64,000 nucleotides of DNA. It comes from Polymorphobacter megasporae. Its GTDB lineage: Bacteria > Pseudomonadota > Alphaproteobacteria > Sphingomonadales > Sphingomonadaceae. This document shows positions 31,597-40,053 of the stretch, piece after piece. Each line of letters begins with the position of its first letter. Within the stretch, counting starts at the first letter, position 1. The notes beneath the pieces were generated by a model, which saw nothing but the letters and a program-made list of their open reading frames with translations, did no database searches and was not told the origin of the DNA. A program made the translations under genes and the position numbers. The stretch covers positions 186,001-250,000 of the forward strand of contig NZ_CP081848.1 in NCBI RefSeq assembly GCF_018982885.2, given 5' to 3'.

Positions 31597-33060
31597 GTGA
31601 GGTCCAACAACCGGGTCCTGGCACTCGCTTTATTCTTGTCACTTGCCGCCGGTGCTCCTGCGTTCGCCGCACCTTGGGCCGAGGCCGGCGACGCGCAACT
31701 CCGCTCGGACCTGATGATCCTCAACGACGCGGGGGTAATTCGCGTTTTGACGACGCAATGGCCGATCCCATGGGCAGGCGTCGCGGCGGGGCTCGACGAC
31801 CCTGTCCTTTATACCAAGCCCGCGTATGTCCGCGAGGCGGCGCGGCGCGTGCTCGCGCGGATCAAGCGCGAGACTGCCGAAGGGACCCGCGTCGAGAATT
31901 TCAGCGAATCGACCAACCGCCCCGCGCTGATCCGCGGGTTCGACGCGCAGGGGCAGGCGAACGCGCAGGATCAGGAGATCGTCGACATCACCAGCGGCGG
32001 CAGCGACCTCCACGTCGCGGCGGGGGCGATCAGCGACAATCGCAACAACGGCGGTGGGGCTGCGCTTGATCTCGACGGCAGCTATCTCGCGCAACGCGTG
32101 AAGGGCGCCGAGCTTTATGTCGGCGAGGTCGGCCACTGGTGGGGCCCGGGGTGGATTTCGGCGCTGAGCTATTCGACCAACGCGCGCCCGTTCCCGCAGG
32201 CTGGCATCGCCAGCGCCGGAACGCAACGTTTCAAGACTCCTTTGCTGAACTGGATCGGACCGTGGCGCGCCGAGTTCGTGGTCGGGCTGCTCGATGACCG
32301 CCGAATCGCGAAGAATACGCTGTTCGATGCCTTCCGCTTCACCTTCATGCCGCTTCGCGGACTCGAGATCGGCTTCGCGCGCTCGCAGATCCTGTGCGGC
32401 AGCGGCCAGCCGTGCAATGCGCTCGATGTGATCGACCCGATCAACGACAACCTCCACCCGAGCAAGACCGCGAGCGAAGCGGTATTCGACTTCAAATATC
32501 ACAGCATGATCGCCGCGCATCCGGTCGAGATCTACACCCAGATCATGAACGAGGATTCGAGCCCGATCACCCACAGCTTTTCGAGCTATCTGATCGGCAC
32601 GAGCGCGTGGTTTCCGGTCGGCAAGAACACGCTCCGCGTCACCGGCGAATATGTCAGCAGCATCGCAACCGTCGATTTATTCAGCTTCGGCACCGTCGGT
32701 TACGGTGTCAGCTATACCGACAGTAAATACCCCGACGGGCTGCGGTATCGCGGGCGGGCGTTTGGCTTCAGTCTCGACAGCGATTCACGGCTGGCGTCGC
32801 TCCAGGCGAACCTGACCGACTCGGGCGACCGTAGCTACACGCTCAGCCTCCACCATGCACTCGTGTCGCGGCCAGCGACGGGGATCGCCAACCCGATCAC
32901 GACGACGCCGGTGACGATCGACTATGCCGAGGCGCGCGTCGGATTGCCGACGCGGATCGGCGTGCTCGGACTCGCCGGGCGGGTTCAGACCGACCAGCCG
33001 CGACCGTCGCGCGGCGCGACCGCCGCTGCTGAAATCAGCCTGCGGGTTCGGATTCGCTGA
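31597..33060 (+). CDS. Second Wzi-family capsule assembly protein
   Basis: A 487-residue predicted outer-membrane protein paralogous to the product of 20512-22050. Shared landmarks in the same order are the signal peptide, EAGDAQLRSDLMILNDAG, the HWWGPGW...SYSTNARPFPQAG block, WIGPWRAEFVVGLLDDRR and the ILCGSGQPC cysteine pair. A GTG start at 31597 follows GAGGGA. Two Wzi paralogues 10 kb apart may serve different polysaccharides. Its last 26 nt overlap the 3' end of the convergent thioesterase gene. Confidence 0.83.
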   Translation: MRSNNRVLALALFLSLAAGAPAFAAPWAEAGDAQLRSDLMILNDAGVIRVLTTQWPIPWAGVAAGLDDPVLYTKPAYVREAARRVLARIKRETAEGTRVENFSESTNRPALIRGFDAQGQANAQDQEIVDITSGGSDLHVAAGAISDNRNNGGGAALDLDGSYLAQRVKGAELYVGEVGHWWGPGWISALSYSTNARPFPQAGIASAGTQRFKTPLLNWIGPWRAEFVVGLLDDRRIAKNTLFDAFRFTFMPLRGLEIGFARSQILCGSGQPCNALDVIDPINDNLHPSKTASEAVFDFKYHSMIAAHPVEIYTQIMNEDSSPITHSFSSYLIGTSAWFPVGKNTLRVTGEYVSSIATVDLFSFGTVGYGVSYTDSKYPDGLRYRGRAFGFSLDSDSRLASLQANLTDSGDRSYTLSLHHALVSRPATGIANPITTTPVTIDYAEARVGLPTRIGVLGLAGRVQTDQPRPSRGATAAAEISLRVRIR

Positions 33061-33487
33061 CGGCGGAAAGGATGATGTTGAGCTTCGCCGTCGCGATCGG
33101 ACGGCTGTGGTCGTACTGCCACGCCACCGCAGTCAGGTTCGCCACCCGCCGCCCAAGCCGCATCACCGTCGCTACCGCGAACGTGTCGCGCATCCCGCCA
33201 GCGCGGAGATAGTCGACCGTCGCGGTCAGTGGCTTGAGCCGGGGCAGCGGCGCGTCGTCGGGCAGCGCGAGGAGCAATGCCGCCAGCCCGGCAAATTCGA
33301 GCAGCCCGGCGACGACCCCGCCGTGGAGGCGTTCGGGCGATCCGATCAGCGCCGGTTCGAACGGCAGTCGCAGTCGCACCTCGTCGCCGTCGCGCTCGAA
33401 TGTCAGCCCAAGCAGTGCCGGATACGGCAGCACGTCGAGTATTCCGCGCTCGCTCCGCAGCAAGTCGCGCATCGGCTCGAGGCTCAT
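33035..33487 (-). CDS. PaaI-family hotdog thioesterase (second of a pair)
   Basis: A 150-residue hotdog-fold protein that would hydrolyse acyl-CoA thioesters. It has the LHGGVVAGLLEFAGLAALL active-site helix following ERLHGG, and the DYLRAGGMRDTFAVATVMRLGRR strand region typical of PaaI/DUF4442-like thioesterases. It begins inside the stop of the preceding thioesterase gene (ATGA), so it is translationally coupled to it. The pair may form a heteromeric or tandem enzyme. Substrate is not known. Confidence 0.8.
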   Translation of the reverse strand: MSLEPMRDLLRSERGILDVLPYPALLGLTFERDGDEVRLRLPFEPALIGSPERLHGGVVAGLLEFAGLAALLLALPDDAPLPRLKPLTATVDYLRAGGMRDTFAVATVMRLGRRVANLTAVAWQYDHSRPIATAKLNIILSAVSESEPAG

Positions 33488-33924
33488 GCCGCGCCGCCGT
33501 ACATGAAGGTGCCCGCCATATTGGCGAGGGGCAGCGCCGGGTCGCCCTGATGGGCGAAGCCGCGGACGAAGGCGACGCTCGACGTTAGCCGGTAGCAGAT
33601 CGCCCGGCCGACAATCGTCAACCCCGGCTCGGGGCCGTGGAGATAGTCGAGGCGGAGGTCGAGCGTCGCGTGGCCGGCCATCGACTTGAGCTTGGCGAAC
33701 ACCGCGAAGCCGGCCGCGGAGTCCATCAGCGAGAAGATCGCACCGCTGGCGATGACGCCGTCGTCGACGATCAGCGATGGCGAGTACGGCAGGACGAGTT
33801 CGGCCCAATCGTCGCCGTGCGCCTGATATCCGATGCCGAGCGCCTTCAAATGGGGGACGCCGTCCATGAAGCGCTGGATGAAGCGGGCGTTGCGCGCCTC
33901 GCGCTCGGCCTCGACGTCGCTCAT
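33484..33924 (-). CDS. PaaI-family hotdog thioesterase (first of a pair)
   Basis: A 146-residue hotdog thioesterase. The segment DDGVIASGAIFSLMDSAAGFAVFAK holds the catalytic helix, and ATLDLRLDYLHGPEPGLTIVGRAICYRLTSSVAFV supplies the usual strands. The frame is open further upstream, but MSDVEAEREAR at 33924 is the start because it overlaps the sufE stop (ATGA). It is a distant paralogue of the next gene. The pair sits downstream of sufE in one coupled unit. Confidence 0.82.
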   Translation of the reverse strand: MSDVEAEREARNARFIQRFMDGVPHLKALGIGYQAHGDDWAELVLPYSPSLIVDDGVIASGAIFSLMDSAAGFAVFAKLKSMAGHATLDLRLDYLHGPEPGLTIVGRAICYRLTSSVAFVRGFAHQGDPALPLANMAGTFMYGGAA

Positions 33925-34325
33925 GCCGCGAGTTCGCCGATCCGCGCGAGCATCGACGCGAGCCCCTGCGTCCGGTTCGACGACAGATGCCGCGCAAGTC
34001 CGAGCGCATCGAGGTTTGCCTTGACCGCGGCGACGTCGATGTCGGCCGGGCGGCGATCCTGGACCAGCAGCAGCACGAGCGCGACGAGGCCCTTGACGAT
34101 TGCGGCGTCGCTGTCGGCGGAAAAATGAAGGAGGTCGCCGTCGCGCACCGGGTAGAGCCAGACCTGGCTGGCGCATCCCCTGACCCGGGTTGCCTCGGTC
34201 TTGAGCGCGTCGGGCATCGGCGGCAGCGCGCGGCCGAGGTCGATCAGCAGGCGGTATTTATCGTCCCAGTCGTCGAATGCCTCGAACTCGGCCTCGACAT
34301 CTTCGAAAGTAGTTGGAAGCGGCAT
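33921..34325 (-). CDS. sufE: SufE-family cysteine desulfuration protein
   Basis: A 134-residue sulfur-acceptor protein that takes persulfide sulfur from the cysteine desulfurase SufS for iron-sulfur cluster assembly. It has DDWDDKYRLLIDLGRALPPMP and the active-site cysteine in VRGCASQVWLYP, and ends with LSSNRTQGLASMLARI, all SufE hallmarks. MPLPTTFEDV at 34325 is the natural start. No other suf gene is near. It follows the extended psp operon by 40 bp and overlaps the thioesterase gene, so it could be read from the psp promoter under stress. Confidence 0.92.
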   Translation of the reverse strand: MPLPTTFEDVEAEFEAFDDWDDKYRLLIDLGRALPPMPDALKTEATRVRGCASQVWLYPVRDGDLLHFSADSDAAIVKGLVALVLLLVQDRRPADIDVAAVKANLDALGLARHLSSNRTQGLASMLARIGELAA

Positions 34326-34365
34326 CGCCGCTCGGTGGACTCGGGACGGCGCGGGGTCAAGGCGG

Positions 34366-34605
34366 TTAAAAGTCGACTCCGGCGGCGATCGCCTCGAGCT
34401 TCTTGATCCGCTCGCGCAGGTCGGCGAGGTCGATGCGGTTGGCAACGGCGGGGACATCCCCCGTCAACCGCCCGCCGCCGACGTCGAGCTGGTGGCGGCG
34501 CAGGTCGAGCCATGCCTTCCAGCTCCACGCGAAGACCATGCTCAGCAAGGCCAGCCCGACGAGGCTGCTCGCGGCGAGGATCAGAAGCGAATCGGCGGGG
34601 ACCAT
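34366..34605 (-). CDS. Small PspB-like membrane protein, last gene of the psp cluster
   Basis: A 79-residue protein with one N-terminal TM helix (LLILAASSLVGLALLSMVFAW) and a basic/acidic cytoplasmic tail ending LRERIKKLEAIAAGVDF. The last segment resembles the coiled-coil end of PspB (E. coli: RERIQALESIL). A near-perfect ribosome-binding site (AAGGAGG) lies 6 nt from the ATG. It starts 23 bp after the preceding stop. It is shorter than its neighbours and lacks the EIDxLR terminus. A role in membrane-stress sensing is inferred only from context. Confidence 0.75.
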   Translation of the reverse strand: MVPADSLLILAASSLVGLALLSMVFAWSWKAWLDLRRHQLDVGGGRLTGDVPAVANRIDLADLRERIKKLEAIAAGVDF

Positions 34606-34628
34606 GATGACCTCCTTTCGAAACTAGT

Positions 34629-34910
34629 TCAGCGGTCGCGGTTCGGGGTGCCGAGCGCGTCGATCTGGTCCGACAGGCGCTTCGACGGATCGGTGGCAAG
34701 GCGTTCGAGGACGCGGATGCGCTCGTTCAAGCGGTCGATCTCCGACTTCATCCGCGTACCGTCCTCGATGCTCACCGCGTTCGGCGCATCGACGAAGTCA
34801 CGGTCGCGGCGGCTGCGCCTGCCCGATCGGCCGACCCCGTAGCGCGCGCTCGCGACCCTGCCGATCGTGACGATGAGAATGATCAAAACGACCATTTCGA
34901 ACGGGTTCAT
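34629..34910 (-). CDS. Small TM plus coiled-coil protein of the psp cluster (PspB-like tail)
   Basis: A 93-residue protein. TM helix at the N-terminus (MNPFEMVVLIILIVTIGRVA), an Arg-rich linker, then a predicted coiled coil with EIDRLNERIRVLERLATD and RLSDQIDAL. This C-terminal pattern recurs in the four upstream genes and in PspC. AGAGGAA precedes the ATG at 34910. It is separated by 28 bp from the gene before and 23 bp from the gene after. I do not know a named family for it. Confidence 0.75.
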   Translation of the reverse strand: MNPFEMVVLIILIVTIGRVASARYGVGRSGRRSRRDRDFVDAPNAVSIEDGTRMKSEIDRLNERIRVLERLATDPSKRLSDQIDALGTPNRDR

Positions 34911-34938
34911 CGAACGGATTCCTCTGTGAACGGTTGGG

Positions 34939-35205
34939 TTAGTTGAGCTTCGACGCGGGCGTGCGCAGGTCGTCGATTTCGGCCGCGAGGCTGGTACCGC
35001 GGTCGGTGACGATGCGGTTGAGGACTGCGACATGCGCCTCGAGCCGCTCGATCTTCGCCGCATATTGCGCCGCCTGTTCGCCTGCGACCTTGGCGGTCGT
35101 GTCGAGCTGGCGCTCCTTGAAACTGAGCCAACGCTTCGCGACGCCGGCGAGGATTGCGGTCAGCGGGATCAGCACCCAGACGGCGCCCCAGATATAATTG
35201 TCCAT
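34939..35205 (-). CDS. Small TM plus coiled-coil protein of the psp cluster (PspB-like tail)
   Basis: An 88-residue protein with one TM helix (WGAVWVLIPLTAILAGVA), the segment RWLSFKERQLDTTAKVAGEQ and a C-terminal helix KIERLEAHVAVLNRIVTD followed by LAAEIDDLR. It is nearly identical over the last 35 residues to the next upstream product (35217-35492), so the two are tandem duplicates. AAGGGGA lies upstream of the ATG at 35205, 11 bp after the previous stop. Confidence 0.78.
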   Translation of the reverse strand: MDNYIWGAVWVLIPLTAILAGVAKRWLSFKERQLDTTAKVAGEQAAQYAAKIERLEAHVAVLNRIVTDRGTSLAAEIDDLRTPASKLN

Positions 35206-35216
35206 GGCGTGTCCCC

Positions 35217-35492
35217 TTAGTTGAGCGGTGACGGCGCGCGCAGCGCCTCGATTTCGTGGGCGAGACCCGTCGCCCGGTCGGTGGCGATTCGGTTGAGAAC
35301 CGCAACATGCGCCTCGAGCCGCTCGATCTTCGCGGCATGGTCCGCCGCCGTCGTGTCCGCGATCTTCGCCGCGAGTTCGTGCTTGCGTTCCTGCAACGCG
35401 ATCCAGCTCATCAGTGGCTTGGTCAGCAGCGCAATGACCGGGATTGCCAGCACCGCGAGCGGAATAAATACCCAAAGAAAATCGAGGTCCAT
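35217..35492 (-). CDS. Small TM plus coiled-coil protein of the psp cluster (PspB-like tail)
   Basis: A 91-residue protein: TM segment (FLWVFIPLAVLAIPVIALL), a short SWIALQERKHELAAKIADT linker, and the C-terminal helix KIERLEAHVAVLNRIATD with LAHEIEALR. It is the closest paralogue of the product of 34939-35205. The ATG has AGGAGAG upstream. E. coli PspB, also a single-TM protein with a cytoplasmic coiled coil, is the nearest known analogue; the resemblance is in layout and the tail, not in overall identity. Confidence 0.78.
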   Translation of the reverse strand: MDLDFLWVFIPLAVLAIPVIALLTKPLMSWIALQERKHELAAKIADTTAADHAAKIERLEAHVAVLNRIATDRATGLAHEIEALRAPSPLN

Positions 35493-35515
35493 CGCCGCTC
35501 TCCTGCTGGCCGCGC

Positions 35516-35917
35516 CTAGCGCAGCGCCTCGATTTCGCGCGCGGTCCGCTGCGCGGGGTCGGTGACGATCGTTTCGAGCGTCGCGGTGCGGCGGGCCAGC
35601 GCGGCGACGTCGGCGGCCATGCGGGCCTGCTCGCTTGCGGCCTCGACAACCTCAGGCCGGTCGAGCTTGGCCGGGCGATGGCGGCGGCGGCGCGCCCAAG
35701 TCTGGAGGACGTAATAGAGCAGCAGCCCCACCATCAGGCCGAAGGTGAACGATCCACCGTCGAAGGGCCGCGAGGAATGGACACCGACGCTCCAACTATC
35801 ATTCGCTCCCAGATGGCTCTTGTGCGTCGGGGTCGGTGGGGACGGCGGGCCGTCCTCGTCGCTCTCGACGACCGTGGTCGAACCGTCCGCCGAAGTCGTG
35901 ATCGTCTTGGTCGTCAT
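35516..35917 (-). CDS. TM plus coiled-coil protein of the psp cluster with hydrophilic N-terminal extension
   Basis: A 133-residue protein. The first 55 residues are polar (MTTKTITTSADGSTTVVESD, Pro-rich PPSPPTP), then one TM helix (FTFGLMVGLLLYYVLQTW), an RRRRHRP basic stretch and the C-terminal helix RRTATLETIVTD followed by REIEALR. The tail matches the PspC C-terminus and the downstream small proteins. AAGGGG precedes the ATG. It begins 24 bp after the pspC stop. Confidence 0.75.
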   Translation of the reverse strand: MTTKTITTSADGSTTVVESDEDGPPSPPTPTHKSHLGANDSWSVGVHSSRPFDGGSFTFGLMVGLLLYYVLQTWARRRRHRPAKLDRPEVVEAASEQARMAADVAALARRTATLETIVTDPAQRTAREIEALR

Positions 35918-35941
35918 CAGATATCCCCTTGTCCGGCGCGC

Positions 35942-36322
35942 CTAGCGCAGCTGGTCGATTTCGTTGGCAAGGCGGCTGTTCGACGAGGTGACGTACGCCT
36001 CGATGTCGCGCAGCCGGCGCTCGGTTTCGCGGAAGCTCGACCGCGTGTCGCGGATCGTCCGCTGCGGTGCGACGCGGACCTTCTTCCAGAACTCGCGCTC
36101 GTCGGGCGTCTCTTCATAGAGCGAATAGGGCTTCGGCGAGGCGGTCCAGGCGACGATGAAATACGCGAAGAAGATCGGCGGGAAGAGGAAGAACATCGTC
36201 ATGACGAAGCCGAGGCGGATCCAGAGCACGTCGACGTCGAAGTAGTCCGCGACTCCCGCGCACACCCCGGAAACCTTGGCGTTGCGCTTGTCGAGGTAGA
36301 AGCTCGTGCGGCGGGCAGACAT
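35942..36322 (-). CDS. pspC: Phage shock protein C
   Basis: Inner-membrane PspC-domain protein that with PspB senses membrane stress and recruits PspA. The 126-residue product begins with the diagnostic FYLDKRNAKVSGVCAGVADYF and has a TM region (FVMTMFFLFPPIFFAYFIVAW). Beyond the PspC domain it carries an extension, TERRLRDIEAYVTSS followed by LANEIDQLR, which resembles the tails of the small proteins encoded downstream. AAGGGGA precedes the ATG. It lies 11 bp after pspB. Confidence 0.94.
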   Translation of the reverse strand: MSARRTSFYLDKRNAKVSGVCAGVADYFDVDVLWIRLGFVMTMFFLFPPIFFAYFIVAWTASPKPYSLYEETPDEREFWKKVRVAPQRTIRDTRSSFRETERRLRDIEAYVTSSNSRLANEIDQLR

Positions 36323-36333
36323 GACGGTTCCCC

Positions 36334-36633
36334 TTAGCGGCGGGTGGCGAGGCGCGGCTCGGCCGCGTCGGTCAGGCGGTCGGCGATCCGGTCGGCGGGG
36401 CCGCGCAGCGCGCTGTCCTTCCAGCCGGGGTTGTCGGCGGTGATGATCCGTTCGATCGAGTCGAGCCGGGCATCAAGCCGCCGGGCGGTTTCGTGAAGGT
36501 CGTCGAGGAGGTTTTCGTCCTCGATCGTGATCCCCTTCGTCCGCCGCCACTGCGACACATAGTGAAGAATGATCCACGGCAGCCCGATGAAGAGCATCGC
36601 ACAGATCGTGATCGGAATGACCGCGTCTTCCAT
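36334..36633 (-). CDS. pspB: Phage shock protein B
   Basis: A 99-residue PspB: N-terminal TM helix (IPITICAMLFIGLPWIILHYV) followed by a cytoplasmic coiled coil LDARLDSIERIITADNPGWKD. The E.xI.....P.W..  end is the classic PspB signature. PspB acts with PspC to relieve PspA inhibition of PspF. The tail continues about 25 residues beyond the E. coli protein. It starts 5 bp after the pspA stop, so it is tightly coupled. Confidence 0.92.
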   Translation of the reverse strand: MEDAVIPITICAMLFIGLPWIILHYVSQWRRTKGITIEDENLLDDLHETARRLDARLDSIERIITADNPGWKDSALRGPADRIADRLTDAAEPRLATRR

Positions 36634-36638
36634 GACCG

Positions 36639-37310
36639 TCAGCCCTCGTTCTTTGCGAGCCGGGCCTTCATCGCCGCAAGCTCTGATTGAATTCCGTCGG
36701 TCTGGCGGAGGTCGGCGAACTCATCGTCGATCGTCCGCAGCGGGCCGCCGAGGTCATACGAATCGGCGTGACCCTCGGCGAGATCGGCGCGGCGTTCGAT
36801 CACCTCGAACTTGGCGAAAGCGTCCTCGATCCGCGGACCCTTGTACATCGCCCGCATCCGCGACCGCGTGTCGGCGTTCTCGATCCGCTTGAGCAGGCTG
36901 TTCTGGCGCTGCTGCGCTTCACGGATCTTGCCTTCGAGGCGGCGGATGTCCTCGCCATTGGCGTTGAGACCGTCCTCGAGCTGGGCGATGTCGGCGCGGG
37001 TCGCGTCGGCGAAGCTCTTCGCCTTGCTCTTCTCGAGCAGCGCGGCGGTGGCGAGGTCCTCACGGCCCTTCGACAGCGCGAGTTCGGCCTTTTCGGTCCA
37101 GCTCGCCTGCGCGGCCTCGGCGCGAGCGACGGCGCGCTCCATTTCCTTCTGGTCGGCGATCGTGCGCGCAGCCCCGGCGCGGACCTCGGCCAGCGTCTCC
37201 TGCATCTCCATGATGATCATGCGGATCATCTTGGCCGGATCTTCGGCCTTATCGAGAAGCTCGGTGACGTTGGCGGCGATGATGTCTCGGGTGCGCGAGA
37301 AGATGCTCAT
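36639..37310 (-). CDS. pspA: Phage shock protein A (PspA/IM30/Vipp1 family)
   Basis: ESCRT-III-like membrane-repair and regulatory protein, 223 residues, almost entirely helical. It begins MSIFSRTRDIIAANVTELLD and contains AEDPAKMIRMIIMEMQETL, the amphipathic and first coiled-coil regions. In the resting state it binds and inhibits PspF; under proton-motive-force stress it forms membrane-bound oligomers. The ATG at 37310 follows GGAGACCC. The frame extends 20 codons upstream without matching the family. A sigma-54 promoter and a 43-residue leader gene lie upstream. Confidence 0.96.
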   Translation of the reverse strand: MSIFSRTRDIIAANVTELLDKAEDPAKMIRMIIMEMQETLAEVRAGAARTIADQKEMERAVARAEAAQASWTEKAELALSKGREDLATAALLEKSKAKSFADATRADIAQLEDGLNANGEDIRRLEGKIREAQQRQNSLLKRIENADTRSRMRAMYKGPRIEDAFAKFEVIERRADLAEGHADSYDLGGPLRTIDDEFADLRQTDGIQSELAAMKARLAKNEG

Positions 37311-37335
37311 GTGGGTCTCCTGGGGAGAAACGATT

Positions 37336-37467
37336 TTAGACGATGCGGCTGGCAGCGATAGGGGCAGCATAGGCCGGCCCGGCAGCAGCGGCGACGAAGC
37401 TAACCGCGAGCAGAGCCGAACCGAGGATGCCGATCACGGCGCGGGCGAAGGGGAAGTTGCTGGTCAT
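37336..37467 (-). CDS. 43-residue secreted peptide at the head of the psp operon
   Basis: A small gene with AGGAG about 8 nt before the ATG and a stop 25 bp before pspA. The product has a polar start MTSNFPFAR and a hydrophobic core AVIGILGSALLAVSFVAAAAG. An AXA-like end follows (PAYAAP), leaving a mature tail of about ten residues. It is most likely a short exported peptide or a single-TM protein. The sigma-54 promoter at 37517-37533 lies about 50 bp upstream, so it is first in the operon. No family recognised; conservation next to pspA in related genomes would settle it. Confidence 0.65.
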   Translation of the reverse strand: MTSNFPFARAVIGILGSALLAVSFVAAAAGPAYAAPIAASRIV

Positions 37468-37516
37468 CGTGGGTCTCCTGATTGGGCGGGGGCAATCCCC
37501 GTCTATGCAACATGCA

Positions 37517-37533
37517 ATGCAGGAGCCGTGCCA
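37517..37533 (-). promoter_or_regulatory. Sigma-54 (-24/-12) promoter of the psp operon
   Basis: On the minus strand TGGCACGGCTCCTGCAT matches the sigma-54 consensus TGGCACG-N4-TTGCW with one mismatch and exact GG-N10-GC spacing. Transcription would begin near 37508, about 40 nt before the small peptide gene. The enhancer-binding activator gene pspF is divergent on the other side. Confidence 0.88.
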
Positions 37534-37555
37534 AGTGCTTTCTGGAGACTAAGCC

Positions 37556-37618
37556 ATTGTAATCGCTAAGCGGAGGAAATGAGAGCCGCTCCGCCACGCG
37601 GAATAGTTGCGAACTATT
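37556..37618. promoter_or_regulatory. Candidate PspF upstream activation sites
   Basis: ATTGTAATCGCTAAGC (37556-37571) resembles the E. coli PspF-binding site as I recall it (core TGTAATTCGCTAA). A second symmetric element AATAGTT-GCG-AACTATT lies at 37602-37618. Both sit 25-90 bp upstream of the -24 element, the expected distance for an enhancer-binding protein. The second could instead belong to the pspF promoter. Confidence 0.55.
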
Positions 37619-37643
37619 GGGAAAATCCGCTAATATCGGGTTC

Positions 37644-38687
<1,044 letters not shown>

Positions 38688-38770
38688 ACGGGTTGCTTAA
38701 GCCGTGAGATTGAGGCGTTGTCTGCCCCCATTAACCGCCTGACCCGTAATCAACCTTGGAGGATCCGATC

Positions 38771-39373
38771 ATGTTCACTTTGCCCCCGCTGCCGTTCGAA
38801 CCGACCGCGCTCGAGCCGTACATGTCGGCGAACACCTTCAGCTATCACCACGGCAAGCATCACAAGGCGTACGTCGACAAGGCCAACGCCGCGATCGAGG
38901 GCACGCCAATGGCCAACATGTCCGATGTCGAGGTCGTGCGTGCCGCCAAGGCGAAGGGCGACCAGGGGCTGTTCAACAACGCGGCGCAGGCGTGGAACCA
39001 CAGCTTCCTGTGGAACTCGCTGTCGCCGATGGGCGGCGGCAGTCCGATGGGCGCACTCAAGGATGCGATCGACCGTGACCTTGGCGGCGTCGAGAGCTTC
39101 GGTGAAGCCTTCAAGAAGGAGGCGGTCGGCCATTTCGCCAGCGGCTGGGCGTGGCTCGTCCATGACGGCTCGGCGCTCAAGATCATCAGCACGCACGACG
39201 CCGACACCGCGCTCGTCCACGAAGGCCTGACCCCGCTGATCACGCTCGACCTGTGGGAGCACGCCTACTACCTCGACTATCAGAATGCGCGCCCGGGGTT
39301 CGTCGACTCGTACCTCATGCACATGATAAACTGGGACTTCGCGAGCGAGAATTACGCCGCCGTCGCCGCCTAG
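38771..39373 (+). CDS. sodB: Superoxide dismutase, Fe type
   Basis: A 200-residue cytoplasmic superoxide dismutase. Metal ligands are recognisable: His26 in NTFSYHHGKHH, the His in QAWNHSFLWNS, and Asp/His in DLWEHAYYLDYQN. AAQAWNHSF and ASGWAWLV favour iron over manganese specificity, though cambialistic enzymes cannot be excluded. The ATG at 38771 has GGAGG 8 nt upstream; the open frame extends five codons upstream to 38756. It follows pspF on the same strand with its own probable promoter. Confidence 0.95.
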   Translation: MFTLPPLPFEPTALEPYMSANTFSYHHGKHHKAYVDKANAAIEGTPMANMSDVEVVRAAKAKGDQGLFNNAAQAWNHSFLWNSLSPMGGGSPMGALKDAIDRDLGGVESFGEAFKKEAVGHFASGWAWLVHDGSALKIISTHDADTALVHEGLTPLITLDLWEHAYYLDYQNARPGFVDSYLMHMINWDFASENYAAVAA

Positions 39374-39488
39374 AGCGTACATCCGCGCCAAAATGCCCGT
39401 TGCGCTCGCGCAACGCGCGCGTCTATCAGGGGTCATCCATTCGGGTGGCCCCTAATGCTGCCCGGTTTTGCGTTGACAAGGGCACGGC

Positions 39489-40043
39489 ATGGCAACCCAT
39501 CCGACCGACGACCTTACCCCCACGGGCGAGCGCCGCCGCGATTTCATTTTCGTCGCTACCGGCGCTTTCGCCGCAGTCGGCGCGGCCACGGTGCTGTGGC
39601 CACTGATCAACCAGATGAACCCGTCGGCCGACGTGCTCGCGCTGGCGTCGATCGACCTCGACCTCGCGGCGATTCAGCCCGGCCAGGCGGTCGTCGTCAA
39701 CTGGCGCGGCAAGCCGGTGTTCGCGCGCAACCTGATGCCCAAGGAAATCGCCGAGGCGAAGGCGGTTCCGATCGCGTCGCTCCGCGATCCGCAGACCCTC
39801 GACGAGCGGACCAAGCCCGGCCACGAAAACTGGCTGATCACGCTCGGCGTCTGCACCCACCTCGGCTGCGTCCCGCTCGGTGCGCGCGAAGGTGAGAACC
39901 GCGGTGCCTTCGGCGGATATTTCTGCCCGTGCCACGGGTCGCAGTACGACACCGCAGCGCGCGTTCGCGCCGGACCGGCGCCGAAGAATCTCGAAGTGCC
40001 GGTGTACGCGTTCAAGACGCCCACCCAAGTCACGATCGGTTGA
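39489..40043 (+). CDS. petA: Ubiquinol-cytochrome c reductase iron-sulfur (Rieske) subunit
   Basis: A 184-residue Rieske protein of the cytochrome bc1 complex. Cluster ligands are in CTHLGC (122-127) and CPCHGS (146-151). The N-terminus has a single TM anchor (about 18-38) preceded by [12 protein letters not shown], a Tat-type twin-arginine export signal. It is first gene of petABC; the stop is 10 bp before petB. Confidence 0.97.
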   Translation: MATHPTDDLTPTGERRRDFIFVATGAFAAVGAATVLWPLINQMNPSADVLALASIDLDLAAIQPGQAVVVNWRGKPVFARNLMPKEIAEAKAVPIASLRDPQTLDERTKPGHENWLITLGVCTHLGCVPLGAREGENRGAFGGYFCPCHGSQYDTAARVRAGPAPKNLEVPVYAFKTPTQVTIG

Positions 40044-40053
40044 GGGTCACACC

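Noticed and set aside
39410-39450. Hairpins between sodB and petA as a strong terminator
   Set aside because: Two short imperfect stems without a T-tract; too weak to call.
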